Source: Deltaproteobacteria bacterium (lineage in GTDB: Bacteria > Myxococcota_C > UBA6777). From it: a stretch of 64,000 bases of DNA. The DNA lies in assembly GCA_002731275.1 (NCBI GenBank), contig PCBK01000051.1:1-64000 (forward strand), given 5' to 3'. Below the pieces are notes generated by a model. It worked only from the letters and a program-made list of their open reading frames with translations. It had not been told where the DNA came from and did not search any database. The position numbers and the translations under genes are program-made. Below, in pieces: positions 43,803 to 52,348 of the stretch (positions are counted from its first letter, which is position 1; each line of letters starts with the position of its first letter).

Positions 43803-43818
43803 GCAAGGAGAATTCCAA
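43803..43818 (-). promoter_or_regulatory. Sigma54 (-24/-12) promoter for the HrpF-like gene
   Basis: Read on the minus strand the sequence is TTGGAATTCTCCTTGCT. It has GG at 43816-43815 and GC at 43804-43803 with exactly ten bases between, TTGG at -24 and TTGCT at -12, a near-consensus sigma54 site. The start of transcription should be near 43792, giving a leader of about 85 bases before the ATG at 43706. Confidence 0.75.
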
Positions 43819-43889
43819 CTTTTGTATTTTAGAAGAGTGACTTAAAAACAATCTCTTATGGATATTGTGTGTCGTGAGGTGTGTGGAAG

Positions 43890-43941
43890 TGTCCAATCAT
43901 TGGACAGACACATCGCACAGATCTGTGTCTATCCTGGACAC
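43890..43941. promoter_or_regulatory. Compound palindromic upstream element, copy A
   Basis: It contains TGTCCAA-TCA-TTGGACA (43890-43906), the palindrome CACAGATCTGTG (43916-43927), then GTCTA and TGGACACT (43935-43942). The centre is about 120 bases upstream of the sigma54 start, the usual place of an enhancer site. Copy B at 52229-52275 has the same parts in the same order. Confidence 0.65.
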
Positions 43942-44084
43942 TGCCCAATCAACACCCCTCCTCATTGTCATCATTTTGTCACGAAGAAAAATGATCCTGC
44001 ATGTGATCTGTTCGGTATCACCTTCATTTAATGAATTTTTTACGTTTTTGTGACTGTGTAGTCATGTATTGACGCGGGAAAATA

Positions 44085-44157
44085 TCCACGTACCTTTTGT
44101 GTAGGTGGAACATTCACTTCTTCTTTGGAATGGCTTCACGATGTAAATGTACGTGGA
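44085..44157. repeat. Split inverted repeat upstream of the Gfo/Idh-SCP2 gene
   Basis: TCCACGTAC (44085-44093) and its exact complement GTACGTGGA (44149-44157) flank 55 bases. The right arm ends 16 bases before the ATG at 44174, next to the ribosome site GGAGGGAAGG. It could be a two-site operator or a leader stem that hides the ribosome site. Confidence 0.4.
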
Positions 44158-44173
44158 CATGGAGGGAAGGTAC

Positions 44174-45682
44174 ATGAGAGAGACAGGTCAATTACCCGTT
44201 CGTATCGCCATTGTAGGTTGTGGTCGGATCTCCGATCTGCACGTGCGAGCGTATCAACACGAACCTCGCGCTGAGGTCTACGCTGTGTGTGATACAGATG
44301 GGGCGCTTGCACAAGGCCGGGCTGATGAGTGGGGGATACACAAGGTATACACGGATTATGATCAACTCCTGGACGATCCAGAGGTCGACGCGGTGGAGTT
44401 GTTAACACCGACGAGACTCCACGCGCAGATGACGATCAAGGCGGCAAAGGCCGGAAAACATGTCAGTGTCCAGAAGCCTATGGCGCTCAATCTTCCAGAT
44501 GCGCAGGCGATGATCAAGGCATGTGCAGAGGCCAATGTAGTCCTGAAGATCTGCGAGAATTACGTCTTCTATCCCCCTCTCGTGAGAGCCAAGCATTGGA
44601 TTGAGGAGGGGAAGATTGGTATTCCACTGAACGTGAACATCCGCATGATTGGGGCAAATCAAGGAGGGTGGCACATCCCTCCTGATGCCTGGAAGTGGCG
44701 TCTCGAAGAGGCCAAGATCGCAGGGGGTCTACAGACCTTCGATCATGGACACCATATGTTCGCGAGCGCTCATTTTCTGCTCGGTGAGATCGATAAGATC
44801 CACGGATGGATTCAGTCTCATGATGGTATCGTCGACGCCCCTGCGACTTTCCATTGGAACTACAAACACAACAAGGCGCAAGGGAGCGTCCAATTCATCC
44901 ACGCGCCAGAGTTGGAGATCCCTTCCAAATACTACAGCAACGATGAATGGTTTGAGATCGTAGGGAGTCGTGGGATCATCTGGATCAACCAGTGTACAGC
45001 TTCTATCCGTGGTGAGCTTCCTGCGCTCTCGATCTATCATCAAGGAAAGACTGAGACTGTGCCGCTCTCTTCGCAAGAGATCGACTGGCAGGCTGGATTT
45101 GATGGCGCGCTTCAAAACTTTGTGGACGCGATAGAAGGACGCGATGCGCCAAAACTCAGCGGCGAACAAGGTCTCTCGATCCTCTCCTACGCGTTGGCTG
45201 GGCAAAAGTCCCATAAGTACGAGCGTCCTGTGTACATCGAGGAGATGCTCGATACCAACGCCGAACGCGTCTACAAACAGCGAAAGAAGCGAGACATCGA
45301 AAAGCTTCGTGGTCCGAAGAGGAGCTGGTGGGATAACTTCTTTGGCAATCACGACAGCCTAGCCAAAGAGTGTCCCGGTTTGATGGAGGCATTTCCACGC
45401 CGCTTTGATCCAGAGAAGGTTCCTGGATGGGAGGCCAAGATCTCTGTAGAGATTGATGGTGAGTACGGAGGAGAGTGGACCTATACGATCCAGAACGGCG
45501 TGCTCGATGTTAAACGTGGTCTTGATGCGAATGCAGGGCTTCATATGATCGTAGATGCGGGGATGTGGGCGGCCATTTTAAAGGGCAAGTCGACAGCCCA
45601 AAGTGCATTCTTACAGGGTAAACTCAAACTACAGGGGAACATTGAGTGGGCGCTCTCGCTCAAAAAAGCCTTTGATCTTTGA
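44174..45682 (+). CDS. Gfo/Idh/MocA oxidoreductase fused to SCP2 domain
   Basis: The ATG at 44174 has GGAGG 8 bases upstream; an in-frame ATG at 44147 lacks a site. The 502-residue product begins with the Rossmann motif IAIVGCGRISDLHV (NAD(P) binding) and the Gfo/Idh/MocA catalytic EKP region in the form VQKPMALN near residue 95, so the Glu of EKP is Gln here. The substrate domain runs to about 380. After a linker, residues about 405-502 form an SCP2-type sterol/lipid-binding domain (WTYTIQNGVLDVKRGLDANAGLHMIVDAGMWAAILKGKSTAQSAFLQGKLKLQGN). The fusion suggests that a sugar or inositol group attached to a lipid is the substrate; this is inference. It is divergent from the HrpF-like gene. Confidence 0.85.
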   Translation: MRETGQLPVRIAIVGCGRISDLHVRAYQHEPRAEVYAVCDTDGALAQGRADEWGIHKVYTDYDQLLDDPEVDAVELLTPTRLHAQMTIKAAKAGKHVSVQKPMALNLPDAQAMIKACAEANVVLKICENYVFYPPLVRAKHWIEEGKIGIPLNVNIRMIGANQGGWHIPPDAWKWRLEEAKIAGGLQTFDHGHHMFASAHFLLGEIDKIHGWIQSHDGIVDAPATFHWNYKHNKAQGSVQFIHAPELEIPSKYYSNDEWFEIVGSRGIIWINQCTASIRGELPALSIYHQGKTETVPLSSQEIDWQAGFDGALQNFVDAIEGRDAPKLSGEQGLSILSYALAGQKSHKYERPVYIEEMLDTNAERVYKQRKKRDIEKLRGPKRSWWDNFFGNHDSLAKECPGLMEAFPRRFDPEKVPGWEAKISVEIDGEYGGEWTYTIQNGVLDVKRGLDANAGLHMIVDAGMWAAILKGKSTAQSAFLQGKLKLQGNIEWALSLKKAFDL

Positions 45683-45903
45683 GGCTGGATGTCTTCCTTC
45701 CTCTCAACTCAGACAACAAAAGTGAAGAATCTTCACAAAAAATATGCTAAAACAAATCAACTTTGTGATAAGCGACTTCTGAGGACTCGATGTCTTTGTA
45801 TCGAACTCGGTTCTCAAGAAGCTCCTTCCAAAGGCTAAGCCGACGGGAGGGGAGAATTCACCGGAGAAGAGATCCTACGACTTTGTTTTGAGGAGTGATT
45901 GAT

Positions 45904-46893
45904 ATGAAGCAATCTGCTGCTGTTCGTCCGGAGCCTACGTTTTTAAGGAAGGCTGCCATTATCAATGGTGGTGTTCGAGATCATGTCGGGAAAGTGGTCG
46001 TTGAGCCTATCCCGAACTTTGACTTGAACAGGACGATTTTTCAGACACTCAGCGGTGCCATTCCGCGCTACGTCATGAAGACACGTGTCGCCAAAGAGGT
46101 GTATTGGAGCGACATGGCCGCTGCAAACATCCAGCACGCATATGACGATGTCCGGGAGCAGGTCGAGCTACCAGAGGTCAGCTCTGACTTGATGACCTTC
46201 CTTGTCGAAGAGTGTGACTTTGACGTTGAACACGCAGACGGTTCTTTCCTCGATCACCTGTATTTTGGGTTTGAGTACGCGACACAGTATTACTCGAAGC
46301 AATCACCACTCGTGATGTTGCTCCATTCGATCTTGGGGACGGGAACCAACACCTTCGCGATGAAGGCCGATAAGATCCCCGATCTGCGTTCTTTGATGAA
46401 TGATTTTGAGTGGCACCAGACAGAATCCTTCCCGAGTATCCTGCGTTTGTTGTACGTTGGGGCTTTGCGCCGCGAGCTTCGCGAGAATCTGCACCGTGTG
46501 GATGACCTCAAAGAGATTCGATTCCGTCGCGTCATCGACAACGAACCTGTCGTGATGAGTGGTGAGGACCTTTGGATTCAACTCAACTACCAACTCATCC
46601 ACATCATCGACTTTTTGCCGGCCGCTAACTGGATCGCACATAAGAGCGACACGTCCTTTATCATCTTCCGAGATCTATACGATATCCTCGATAAGGCTGG
46701 TAAGCTCGAAGCACACGTCAATTACACACCGGCAGATGGCAGACCTACATTGGACGGTGAACATCACTCCTTCGGGAGCTGGCTGATCACTCGTATCCCA
46801 GTCTCCGTCGTTGAAAAGATGGCTGCTAAGTCGATTCAGTCCTTCTCCTCGCGTATTGGGCACTCTCTTGATTATGAGATCGAATGGGCCTGA
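45904..46893 (+). CDS. Conserved-looking cytoplasmic protein of unknown function
   Basis: The ATG at 45904 follows GAGGAG by 9 bases; a GTG at 45895 overlaps that site. The 329-residue product has no signal peptide, membrane segment or Cys-rich motif. It is mostly helical with several His and Glu residues that could hold a metal (EWHQTESFPS, EEC, YFGFEYATQYY), but I see no known motif. A 220-base leader region separates it from the Gfo/Idh-SCP2 gene on the same strand, so co-transcription is possible. I do not assign a function. Confidence 0.6.
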   Translation: MKQSAAVRPEPTFLRKAAIINGGVRDHVGKVVVEPIPNFDLNRTIFQTLSGAIPRYVMKTRVAKEVYWSDMAAANIQHAYDDVREQVELPEVSSDLMTFLVEECDFDVEHADGSFLDHLYFGFEYATQYYSKQSPLVMLLHSILGTGTNTFAMKADKIPDLRSLMNDFEWHQTESFPSILRLLYVGALRRELRENLHRVDDLKEIRFRRVIDNEPVVMSGEDLWIQLNYQLIHIIDFLPAANWIAHKSDTSFIIFRDLYDILDKAGKLEAHVNYTPADGRPTLDGEHHSFGSWLITRIPVSVVEKMAAKSIQSFSSRIGHSLDYEIEWA

Positions 46894-46989
46894 ACACGAC
46901 CCCCATCTTGCCACACTCCCCAACCCCCCTTTGCTCTCACATCCACTCCTGTAAGATGATCAAAATGCGCAACTGTGTGCGTATTTGGA

Positions 46990-47038
46990 TGATACTTGTA
47001 TATGCCCACGCCACATTTGTGGGCATATACAAGTATCA
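46990..47038. repeat. Perfect 20-base inverted repeat (strong hairpin)
   Basis: TGATACTTGTATATGCCCAC (46990-47009) is followed by a 9-base loop and its exact complement (47019-47038). There is no T-run after either arm, so it is not a standard terminator. It lies between the unknown protein gene and the leucine-rich repeat gene and could be an operator, a leader hairpin or the remnant of a small mobile element. Confidence 0.7.
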
Positions 47039-47094
47039 GGGCAACACTTTGTTTTTGTAGGAGCTATGGGAGCATGTCAGACCGAGAGGAATGT

Positions 47095-49500
47095 ATGGAT
47101 AGGATCACATTAGGTGAACTTGAGAAAGTCAAAGCAACTCCAAAGAACTTTGCGGCGTTGTTAAGATGGTTCTCCGACCTCTCCGAGGAAGACAAAGTGG
47201 CAAGTTTCGAGGACACCTTGCACATTCTCTCAAGGTGGGAAGACAAAGATCGTGTCGTCAGACTTGAGGAGATTTGGCCCACGTACCCAAAGGAAGCGCC
47301 GCGAACAGAAGCCTTACTTGTGCGTTGTCTTGATCTCGAACGAGCAGGGGTGACATCGCAGCTCCTCGAAGCGTGTTTGACCCACAAAGCGTTGGCTTCG
47401 TTGACGCACTTGAGGATGGGGTGGTCTGGGAGCGATGTTGAGGTGCTCCGATTCTTCGTCGATTGTGCTCACTCGCTTGCGCTCAAGACACTCAATCTGG
47501 TTTGTAATCCTATCGAGAACGATGGGTTGATCACGTTGGCGTCGGCCCGCTCTCTACCCAACCTCGAATGTCTTCTCTTGAACAGAGCTGACATCGGTGA
47601 CAGTGGTGTCGTCGCGTTGGCCCGCTCTCCTCACTTTCCAAAGCTCAAAACGCTCTCCTTACATGGCAACGATATCAGCTCTGAAGGTGCTGTCACTCTC
47701 GCACAATCTCCTCACTTTCCCCGATTAGAAGGGCTCGATATCTCAGTGAACCCAATCGGCAAACAGGGGGCAAGAACTTTCCTTGAGACGAAAGCATTTC
47801 CTGCATTGCGGGAGCTTCGCGTGGATCTGCAAATACTGGACGCTGCGATGGCGAGGTCCTTTGCGTTGGGAGATAAGATTCTTCCTGTTGAGAGAGCATC
47901 TTTTCTTCGAAAGTCCAACGTCTCGGAGTTAAAGGAGCTGGCTGACTCTCTCGATGTGTCGTACAACAGCAAGACAAAAAAGTCCGAGCTGATCGAAGCT
48001 CTTCTCGCAGCACATGACGCACAGCCTAGATCTATCGATGAAGATGCTCTTGGAAGGGAACACACGCGCCATGCACCTGCACAAGAGGCCTTCGCAGAGC
48101 TACGTGAGCTGTTGTCGAAGACACCGAGCGCCAAAATCTTTGCGACGATCTTGCAGTTGGCCAACACGTGGGACATGCTCGATATCAGAGAAGAAGGTCT
48201 GGCTTACGCTGACGCACATCTTCAGAGCTGGGACCCAGCGCTTCGACATGCCGAGATGAGGGACGTCTGGCCGTCTTTTCCCAAAGGAAAACCGCTGCAC
48301 TGTTTCCAACTTGTGCGTTCTGTTCGTTGGCCCATCGAGAAGGTCGCCCCCGGTGCTTTTGAGGGGTTAGCTCACTTGCGACAGATCGAGTTCTTCCATT
48401 TTGGACGGGCACATTGTCCAAAAAAAGAGCGCGCACATACCATCGAATCATTCCTCTCCTCACCGCATATCAAGCAATTACGTCAGTTGCGGATCACGGA
48501 GCTGCCGCTAGGGAAACAGCGTACAGAGATCTTCGACGCGCTTGACGAATGTCGATCACTGGAGTCATTCGCGTTGATCGAGTGTGCGCTTAAAAAGAAG
48601 GACATTGTTCGACTCGCAAAGTCCATATGGTTCCGCCGCCTCAGGAAGATCTTTTTGTACCGCAATGAGCTTGGTGGGGATGGTCTAGTGCGCTTGCTCA
48701 ACGCGCTTGATTCCGAGAAACTTGAAGAGTTGAGGGTGATGAGTAACTTTTTGGGAGATGGGGCAGTGGAGGCTTTCGGAAATCGCACGTTCTCCTCACT
48801 GAAAGTGCTCGATTTGTCGTTTAATCAATTGGATCAAGAGGCGGCCATTGCGATCGCTGAAGGGGCTTCTTTTCCATCATTGGAGAGCTTGTCTTTGGAT
48901 GGCAATTCAATTCGGCGTTTTGGACTGGAGGCTTGGTTAGATGCTGGTCACTTTCATCATCTACGTCGACTGACCCTCAGCGCGTGTGAGCTGGACCCTG
49001 GGGCTGCGGAGCTGCTCGCGACATCTTCTGCGTTGTCTGCGCTGCAGACGCTCTTCCTTCATTACAACAAACTGACAGATAAAGGTGTGATCGCCCTCTC
49101 AAAGGCAGCTTCTCTTTCCTCACTTCAGACGCTCAATCTCTCCAGCACATCGATGCATGATGAGGGGGTTTTTGCGATATTGGAGAGTGAACTGTTTCCT
49201 TCTTTGCGAAAGCTGATATGCCGTGAGGTGCTCTTTAGTGAGGAAGGTTACACACGTCTGGCAGAAACGCCGGCACTCGCTCGGTTTGATGCTCGCGACA
49301 TCTCTGGCCAAGATTACGGAGATTCGAAGGAGAGATGTATGGCACTGGGGATGTCTCCGTATGTGGAGCAGTCGTTGAGGCTGGAGTTTCTGCAGATGTT
49401 GACCAAAGAGAATTTGGTGCAACTGGCCAAACAATACAAACTTCCCTCCTATACAAAGAAGAGCAAGGAAGCTTTGACCAAAGAACTTTCTGCTCTCTGA
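47095..49500 (+). CDS. Leucine-rich repeat protein, internally duplicated
   Basis: The ATG at 47095 follows GAGAGGA at 5 bases; an ATG at 47074 is an alternative. The product has 801 residues and no signal peptide. It is two copies of one unit: a helical N-terminal segment (LEEIWPTYPKEAP in copy 1, MRDVWPSFPKGKP in copy 2), then ribonuclease-inhibitor-like leucine-rich repeats (for example LKTLSLHGNDISSEGAVTLA), then a SAP/HeH-like helix pair (ELKELADSLDVSYNSKTKKSELIEAL in copy 1, NLVQLAKQYKLPSYTKKSKEALTKEL at the end of copy 2). Leucine-rich repeats bind proteins, and SAP-like helices often bind nucleic acid. The role is unknown. A cytoplasmic scaffold or a secreted effector is possible. Confidence 0.75.
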   Translation: MDRITLGELEKVKATPKNFAALLRWFSDLSEEDKVASFEDTLHILSRWEDKDRVVRLEEIWPTYPKEAPRTEALLVRCLDLERAGVTSQLLEACLTHKALASLTHLRMGWSGSDVEVLRFFVDCAHSLALKTLNLVCNPIENDGLITLASARSLPNLECLLLNRADIGDSGVVALARSPHFPKLKTLSLHGNDISSEGAVTLAQSPHFPRLEGLDISVNPIGKQGARTFLETKAFPALRELRVDLQILDAAMARSFALGDKILPVERASFLRKSNVSELKELADSLDVSYNSKTKKSELIEALLAAHDAQPRSIDEDALGREHTRHAPAQEAFAELRELLSKTPSAKIFATILQLANTWDMLDIREEGLAYADAHLQSWDPALRHAEMRDVWPSFPKGKPLHCFQLVRSVRWPIEKVAPGAFEGLAHLRQIEFFHFGRAHCPKKERAHTIESFLSSPHIKQLRQLRITELPLGKQRTEIFDALDECRSLESFALIECALKKKDIVRLAKSIWFRRLRKIFLYRNELGGDGLVRLLNALDSEKLEELRVMSNFLGDGAVEAFGNRTFSSLKVLDLSFNQLDQEAAIAIAEGASFPSLESLSLDGNSIRRFGLEAWLDAGHFHHLRRLTLSACELDPGAAELLATSSALSALQTLFLHYNKLTDKGVIALSKAASLSSLQTLNLSSTSMHDEGVFAILESELFPSLRKLICREVLFSEEGYTRLAETPALARFDARDISGQDYGDSKERCMALGMSPYVEQSLRLEFLQMLTKENLVQLAKQYKLPSYTKKSKEALTKELSAL

Positions 49501-49507
49501 GACCGAC

Positions 49508-50698
49508 TTAGTTTTGTTGTTGTGCGTTGATTTCCGCGAGAAAGGCGAGGACGTTTTGCTCTTGTGAGGCGTCATGACACAGTGGCAAGGCGTCCTTGAG
49601 GACTTCTCCTGCCTCTTCGATATGCCCCATCGCGTAGCATGCTTGTGCGAGAGGGTACAGCACGTCGAAGACTGCAGGGGCAAGCTCTGCGGCGCGGAGC
49701 AGGACAAGGCGGGCTTTCTCTGGATTCAGGTCCAATTCGAGGTAGAGCAGACCAATTCCGAGATAGGGTTGGTAGCTCTGTGGTGCGTGCTCGATGACGA
49801 ATGTGTAGTGTGTGTAAGCTTCTTTGCGCTTGCCACCGAGTCTGTAGAGGTGAGCGATGTTCATGTGCGCGGCAGGGTCGTTGGGGTCAGCTTCAAGTGC
49901 TGCTTCGTAGGCTTCGAGCGCTGCGTCGCCATCGCCGAGGAGCAGGTATGTGTTACCGATGCGGATGAAGTCCTCTGGACGGCTGTACTGGGACGCCATC
50001 ATCAAGGCTTCACCGAGCGCGTATTTGTACTGACCTTTGGCGATGTAGAGTGTATGGAGTTCCTCTCTCAGCTCGATGACATCGGGGAGTGCTTTGGTCC
50101 CTTGTGCGAGGAGCTTGATGGCGATGTCGATCTTGCCAGTCATCGTCGCGAGCTGTGTGAGTTGGAGGTATGCACCCAAGAAGGTTGGGCGGATGGTCAA
50201 TGCGCTGACGTAGTGTTCGATGGCTTCGTCAAATTTGTGCAGGCCCGTCGCCGCGAGTCCAAGGTTGAAGTGGATGTCCGCGTTGTCTTTTTCCATCGCG
50301 AGGGCTTTTTGGGAGATGGAGGTTGAGGCGGCAAAGTCTCCTTGTTGGAAGAGCGCTTTGGCCAAGTTGTCCATGATCAAGATGTGTTGAGGGAAACGTT
50401 TGTGTGCGGTCTGGAGGCTGCTGACAGCCTTGTTGACCTCACCCATTTGCAGGAGACAAGAACCAAGGAGGCCAAGCGCATCACCTGTTTTGTCTTGTTT
50501 CTCGGCGCGTTTGGCAAACATCATCGCGCTCTTGGGTTCGCTCTTGACGAGCTGCAGGCGTGTCATCGCGATCAACGCTTTGGGCTCACTGGGGGATTGT
50601 TTGAGTGCGTCTTTGAAACTCTTCTCTGCGATGCCGAGTTCGAAGTTTGTGAGAGCTTGTGTGCCTGTTTCGAGCAATGTTTGTGTTGTTTGGTTCAT
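49508..50698 (-). CDS. TPR protein
   Basis: A 396-residue protein made of about ten tetratricopeptide repeats (for example ADIHFNLGLAATGLHKFDEAIEHYVSALTIRP, DGDAALEAYEAALEADPNDPAAHMNIAHLYRLGGKRKEAY) without signal peptide or membrane segment. AGGAG lies 8 bases before the ATG. It starts 54 bases after the stop of the Ala/Gly-rich gene on the same strand, so both are probably transcribed from the sigma54 promoter at 52125. TPR proteins serve as chaperones for type III substrates, which would fit its neighbour; the sequence itself only shows a generic TPR solenoid. Confidence 0.75.
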   Translation of the reverse strand: MNQTTQTLLETGTQALTNFELGIAEKSFKDALKQSPSEPKALIAMTRLQLVKSEPKSAMMFAKRAEKQDKTGDALGLLGSCLLQMGEVNKAVSSLQTAHKRFPQHILIMDNLAKALFQQGDFAASTSISQKALAMEKDNADIHFNLGLAATGLHKFDEAIEHYVSALTIRPTFLGAYLQLTQLATMTGKIDIAIKLLAQGTKALPDVIELREELHTLYIAKGQYKYALGEALMMASQYSRPEDFIRIGNTYLLLGDGDAALEAYEAALEADPNDPAAHMNIAHLYRLGGKRKEAYTHYTFVIEHAPQSYQPYLGIGLLYLELDLNPEKARLVLLRAAELAPAVFDVLYPLAQACYAMGHIEEAGEVLKDALPLCHDASQEQNVLAFLAEINAQQQN

Positions 50699-50752
50699 CG
50701 TCTTATCTCCTGTTTATCGTGTGTATTGGTGTATGGTGTTTGTCAGTTGTTC

Positions 50753-52039
50753 TTAAAATGCGAATTGCAGTTTGTCGCTGTTTTCGTTCGCTGAAGTCTT
50801 GAGTTGCTCGACATCTTTATCGTCGATAGGGGGCGGAGTTATCTCTTTGTCGTCGACTTTTTTGTCGTCTTTGTCGTCGACTTTTTTGTCATCTGTTTGG
50901 TTGGTGTTGTCTGTCTTTGTGCCGAAGGGGGATGAGCTTGGTTGTGAGAACATTTTGGACAGGGCGCCCAATCCAGCCATGCCTTTTTGGATGGTGTCGC
51001 CGCCTTTTTTGCCTCCGCCAAAGAGGCCCCCAAAGAAGTCACCAATCGCCTTTCCGATCTTGTTGACATCGATGCTGATGTCGAAACCGATGTTGATACC
51101 GATCCCCAGCGCGACACCGAGGTTGAATTTGACGTTGAGCTTGCCATCCTTGAAGCCAGCTTTGAGGTTGACCTCTGCGCCGACACCGAGTTTGACACCG
51201 ATTTGACCTCTGAGCTTGACGCCGTTGATCTCGACGCTTCCTTTGGCGGAGGCTTCGACGCCAGCAAAAGCGCGAGCGTTCAATTCTGCGTTGAGACCGT
51301 TCTTGAAGGAGAGACCAGCGCTTGCGCTCGCTTCGGCACCGGCTTTTGCGTATGCGGTTCCGACCGCGTGGAAGTTGTCTCCAATTTTGACTTCGCCGTC
51401 TGCTGCGGCATAGGCGGTCACACCTGCGGAGGCTTGGGCATATAAGCCATCACTGTTGAGTCTGACGCCGGCCTGAGCGTGTCCGTTGATCCCGACACGT
51501 ACGCTACCTTTGGCGCTAAATTCCGTCCCGAACAATTTGCCCTTGACCTCGCCTTTTCCTTCGAACGCGAGCAGATCAAATCCGACGCCTGCGTTTGCGT
51601 ATGCGCCATTTTTATCGATACCTGCGTTCGCTTTGGCGTAAGCTGATGCTCGCCCTGCGACATAGGAACCCTTGCCTGACACGCTACCAAAGGGGGTGTC
51701 GACATTAAATTGACCTTTGCCTGAGGTACCTTTTGTGCTGACCGAGGTTCCTGTGCTTGTATGACCTTTGGCGCCGAGTGAGTCGAGAATGTTCAATCCC
51801 ATGTTGATCAGGTTGGGTTGCGAGTTTCCTGAGCGGTAACTGCCTGCGGAGCGTTGTTTGTTCGTTGAAGAAGAAGAGGGGGAGGAGCCTTGGCTGCTGT
51901 ATCCATCTGATTGATAGGATGTGCTGCTTGTGCTGCGTTGGCTGCTTGTTTTGTTTTCTGAGTGGATACCAAATGAACCACCTTCGATGTAGTTGAGAAA
52001 TCCGATGGGGTTATCTGTAATAGAGGGCATCACGTTCAT
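50753..52039 (-). CDS. Ala/Gly/Lys-rich repeat protein, candidate secreted substrate
   Basis: The ATG at 52039 follows AAAGGAG at 6 bases; the frame is open further but that part holds the tandem repeats of the leader. The 428-residue product has no Sec signal. Residues 20-90 are Ser/Gln/Thr-rich and disordered. Residues 90-350 are an unusual regular alternation of Ala, Gly and Lys with short hydrophobic strands (GSVSGKGSYVAGRASAYAKANAGID, FKNGLNAELNARAFAGVEASAKG), resembling a repetitive beta structure. A Gly-rich hydrophobic helix (IGDFFGGLFGGGKKGG) and an Asp/Lys-rich tail with DDKKVDDK copies follow. I do not recognise a family. The sigma54 promoter and shared enhancer place it with the HrpF-like protein as a likely co-exported protein. 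Confidence 0.6.
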   Translation of the reverse strand: MNVMPSITDNPIGFLNYIEGGSFGIHSENKTSSQRSTSSTSYQSDGYSSQGSSPSSSSTNKQRSAGSYRSGNSQPNLINMGLNILDSLGAKGHTSTGTSVSTKGTSGKGQFNVDTPFGSVSGKGSYVAGRASAYAKANAGIDKNGAYANAGVGFDLLAFEGKGEVKGKLFGTEFSAKGSVRVGINGHAQAGVRLNSDGLYAQASAGVTAYAAADGEVKIGDNFHAVGTAYAKAGAEASASAGLSFKNGLNAELNARAFAGVEASAKGSVEINGVKLRGQIGVKLGVGAEVNLKAGFKDGKLNVKFNLGVALGIGINIGFDISIDVNKIGKAIGDFFGGLFGGGKKGGDTIQKGMAGLGALSKMFSQPSSSPFGTKTDNTNQTDDKKVDDKDDKKVDDKEITPPPIDDKDVEQLKTSANENSDKLQFAF

Positions 52040-52052
52040 ATCATTCTCCTTT

Positions 52053-52117
52053 GTGAGCACTGTTGACGTTTGCGGATGTCGTTGACGTTTGCGAATGTCG
52101 CTGACGTTTGTGCTCAC
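52053..52117 (-). repeat. Tandem 19-base repeats bracketed by an inverted repeat, in a leader
   Basis: Two 19-base units (GTTGACGTTTGCGGATGTC at 52062-52080 and GTTGACGTTTGCGAATGTC at 52081-52099) and a partial third (GCTGACGTTTG, 52100-52110) lie between GTGAGCAC (52053-52060) and GTGCTCAC (52110-52117). The block ends 13 bases before the ATG at 52039 and next to its ribosome site. It begins at about the predicted sigma54 start (52113), so most of it would be transcribed. Confidence 0.7.
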
Positions 52118-52124
52118 CCCTTAA

Positions 52125-52140
52125 GCAAGACATATTCCAG
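52125..52140 (-). promoter_or_regulatory. Sigma54 promoter for the Ala/Gly-rich gene
   Basis: On the minus strand it reads CTGGAATATGTCTTGCT, with GG at 52138-52137 and GC at 52126-52125, ten bases apart. It shares TGGAAT and TTGCT with the promoter at 43803-43818. The predicted start is near 52113. Confidence 0.75.
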
Positions 52141-52228
52141 GTGTGCGAGATGATATGTTGAAAGTGTAGTTGTTTGTTTTGCATGTGTTATTTGGTTTTG
52201 TGTGGTGTGCCGGAAGGTGTCTTGTGCT

Positions 52229-52275
52229 GTCCAGTGTCCAGATACGAGACACACAGATCGTCTAGATGTGGACAC
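52229..52275. promoter_or_regulatory. Compound palindromic upstream element, copy B
   Basis: It has TGTCCA twice (TGTCCAGTGTCCA, 52229-52241), CACAGATC (52252-52259), GTCTA (52260-52264) and TGGACACT (52269-52276). The order and wording match copy A (43890-43941). The element lies about midway between the two divergent sigma54 promoters, roughly 125-137 bases from each start. It probably binds the same enhancer protein for both directions. Confidence 0.65.
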
Positions 52276-52348
52276 TTGTGAGAGAGAGGATGATGTCCTT
52301 TTTGTAAAAGTGTTTGGTTTTGTTCCTTTTTTGTTGTTGGAGAGTGGA

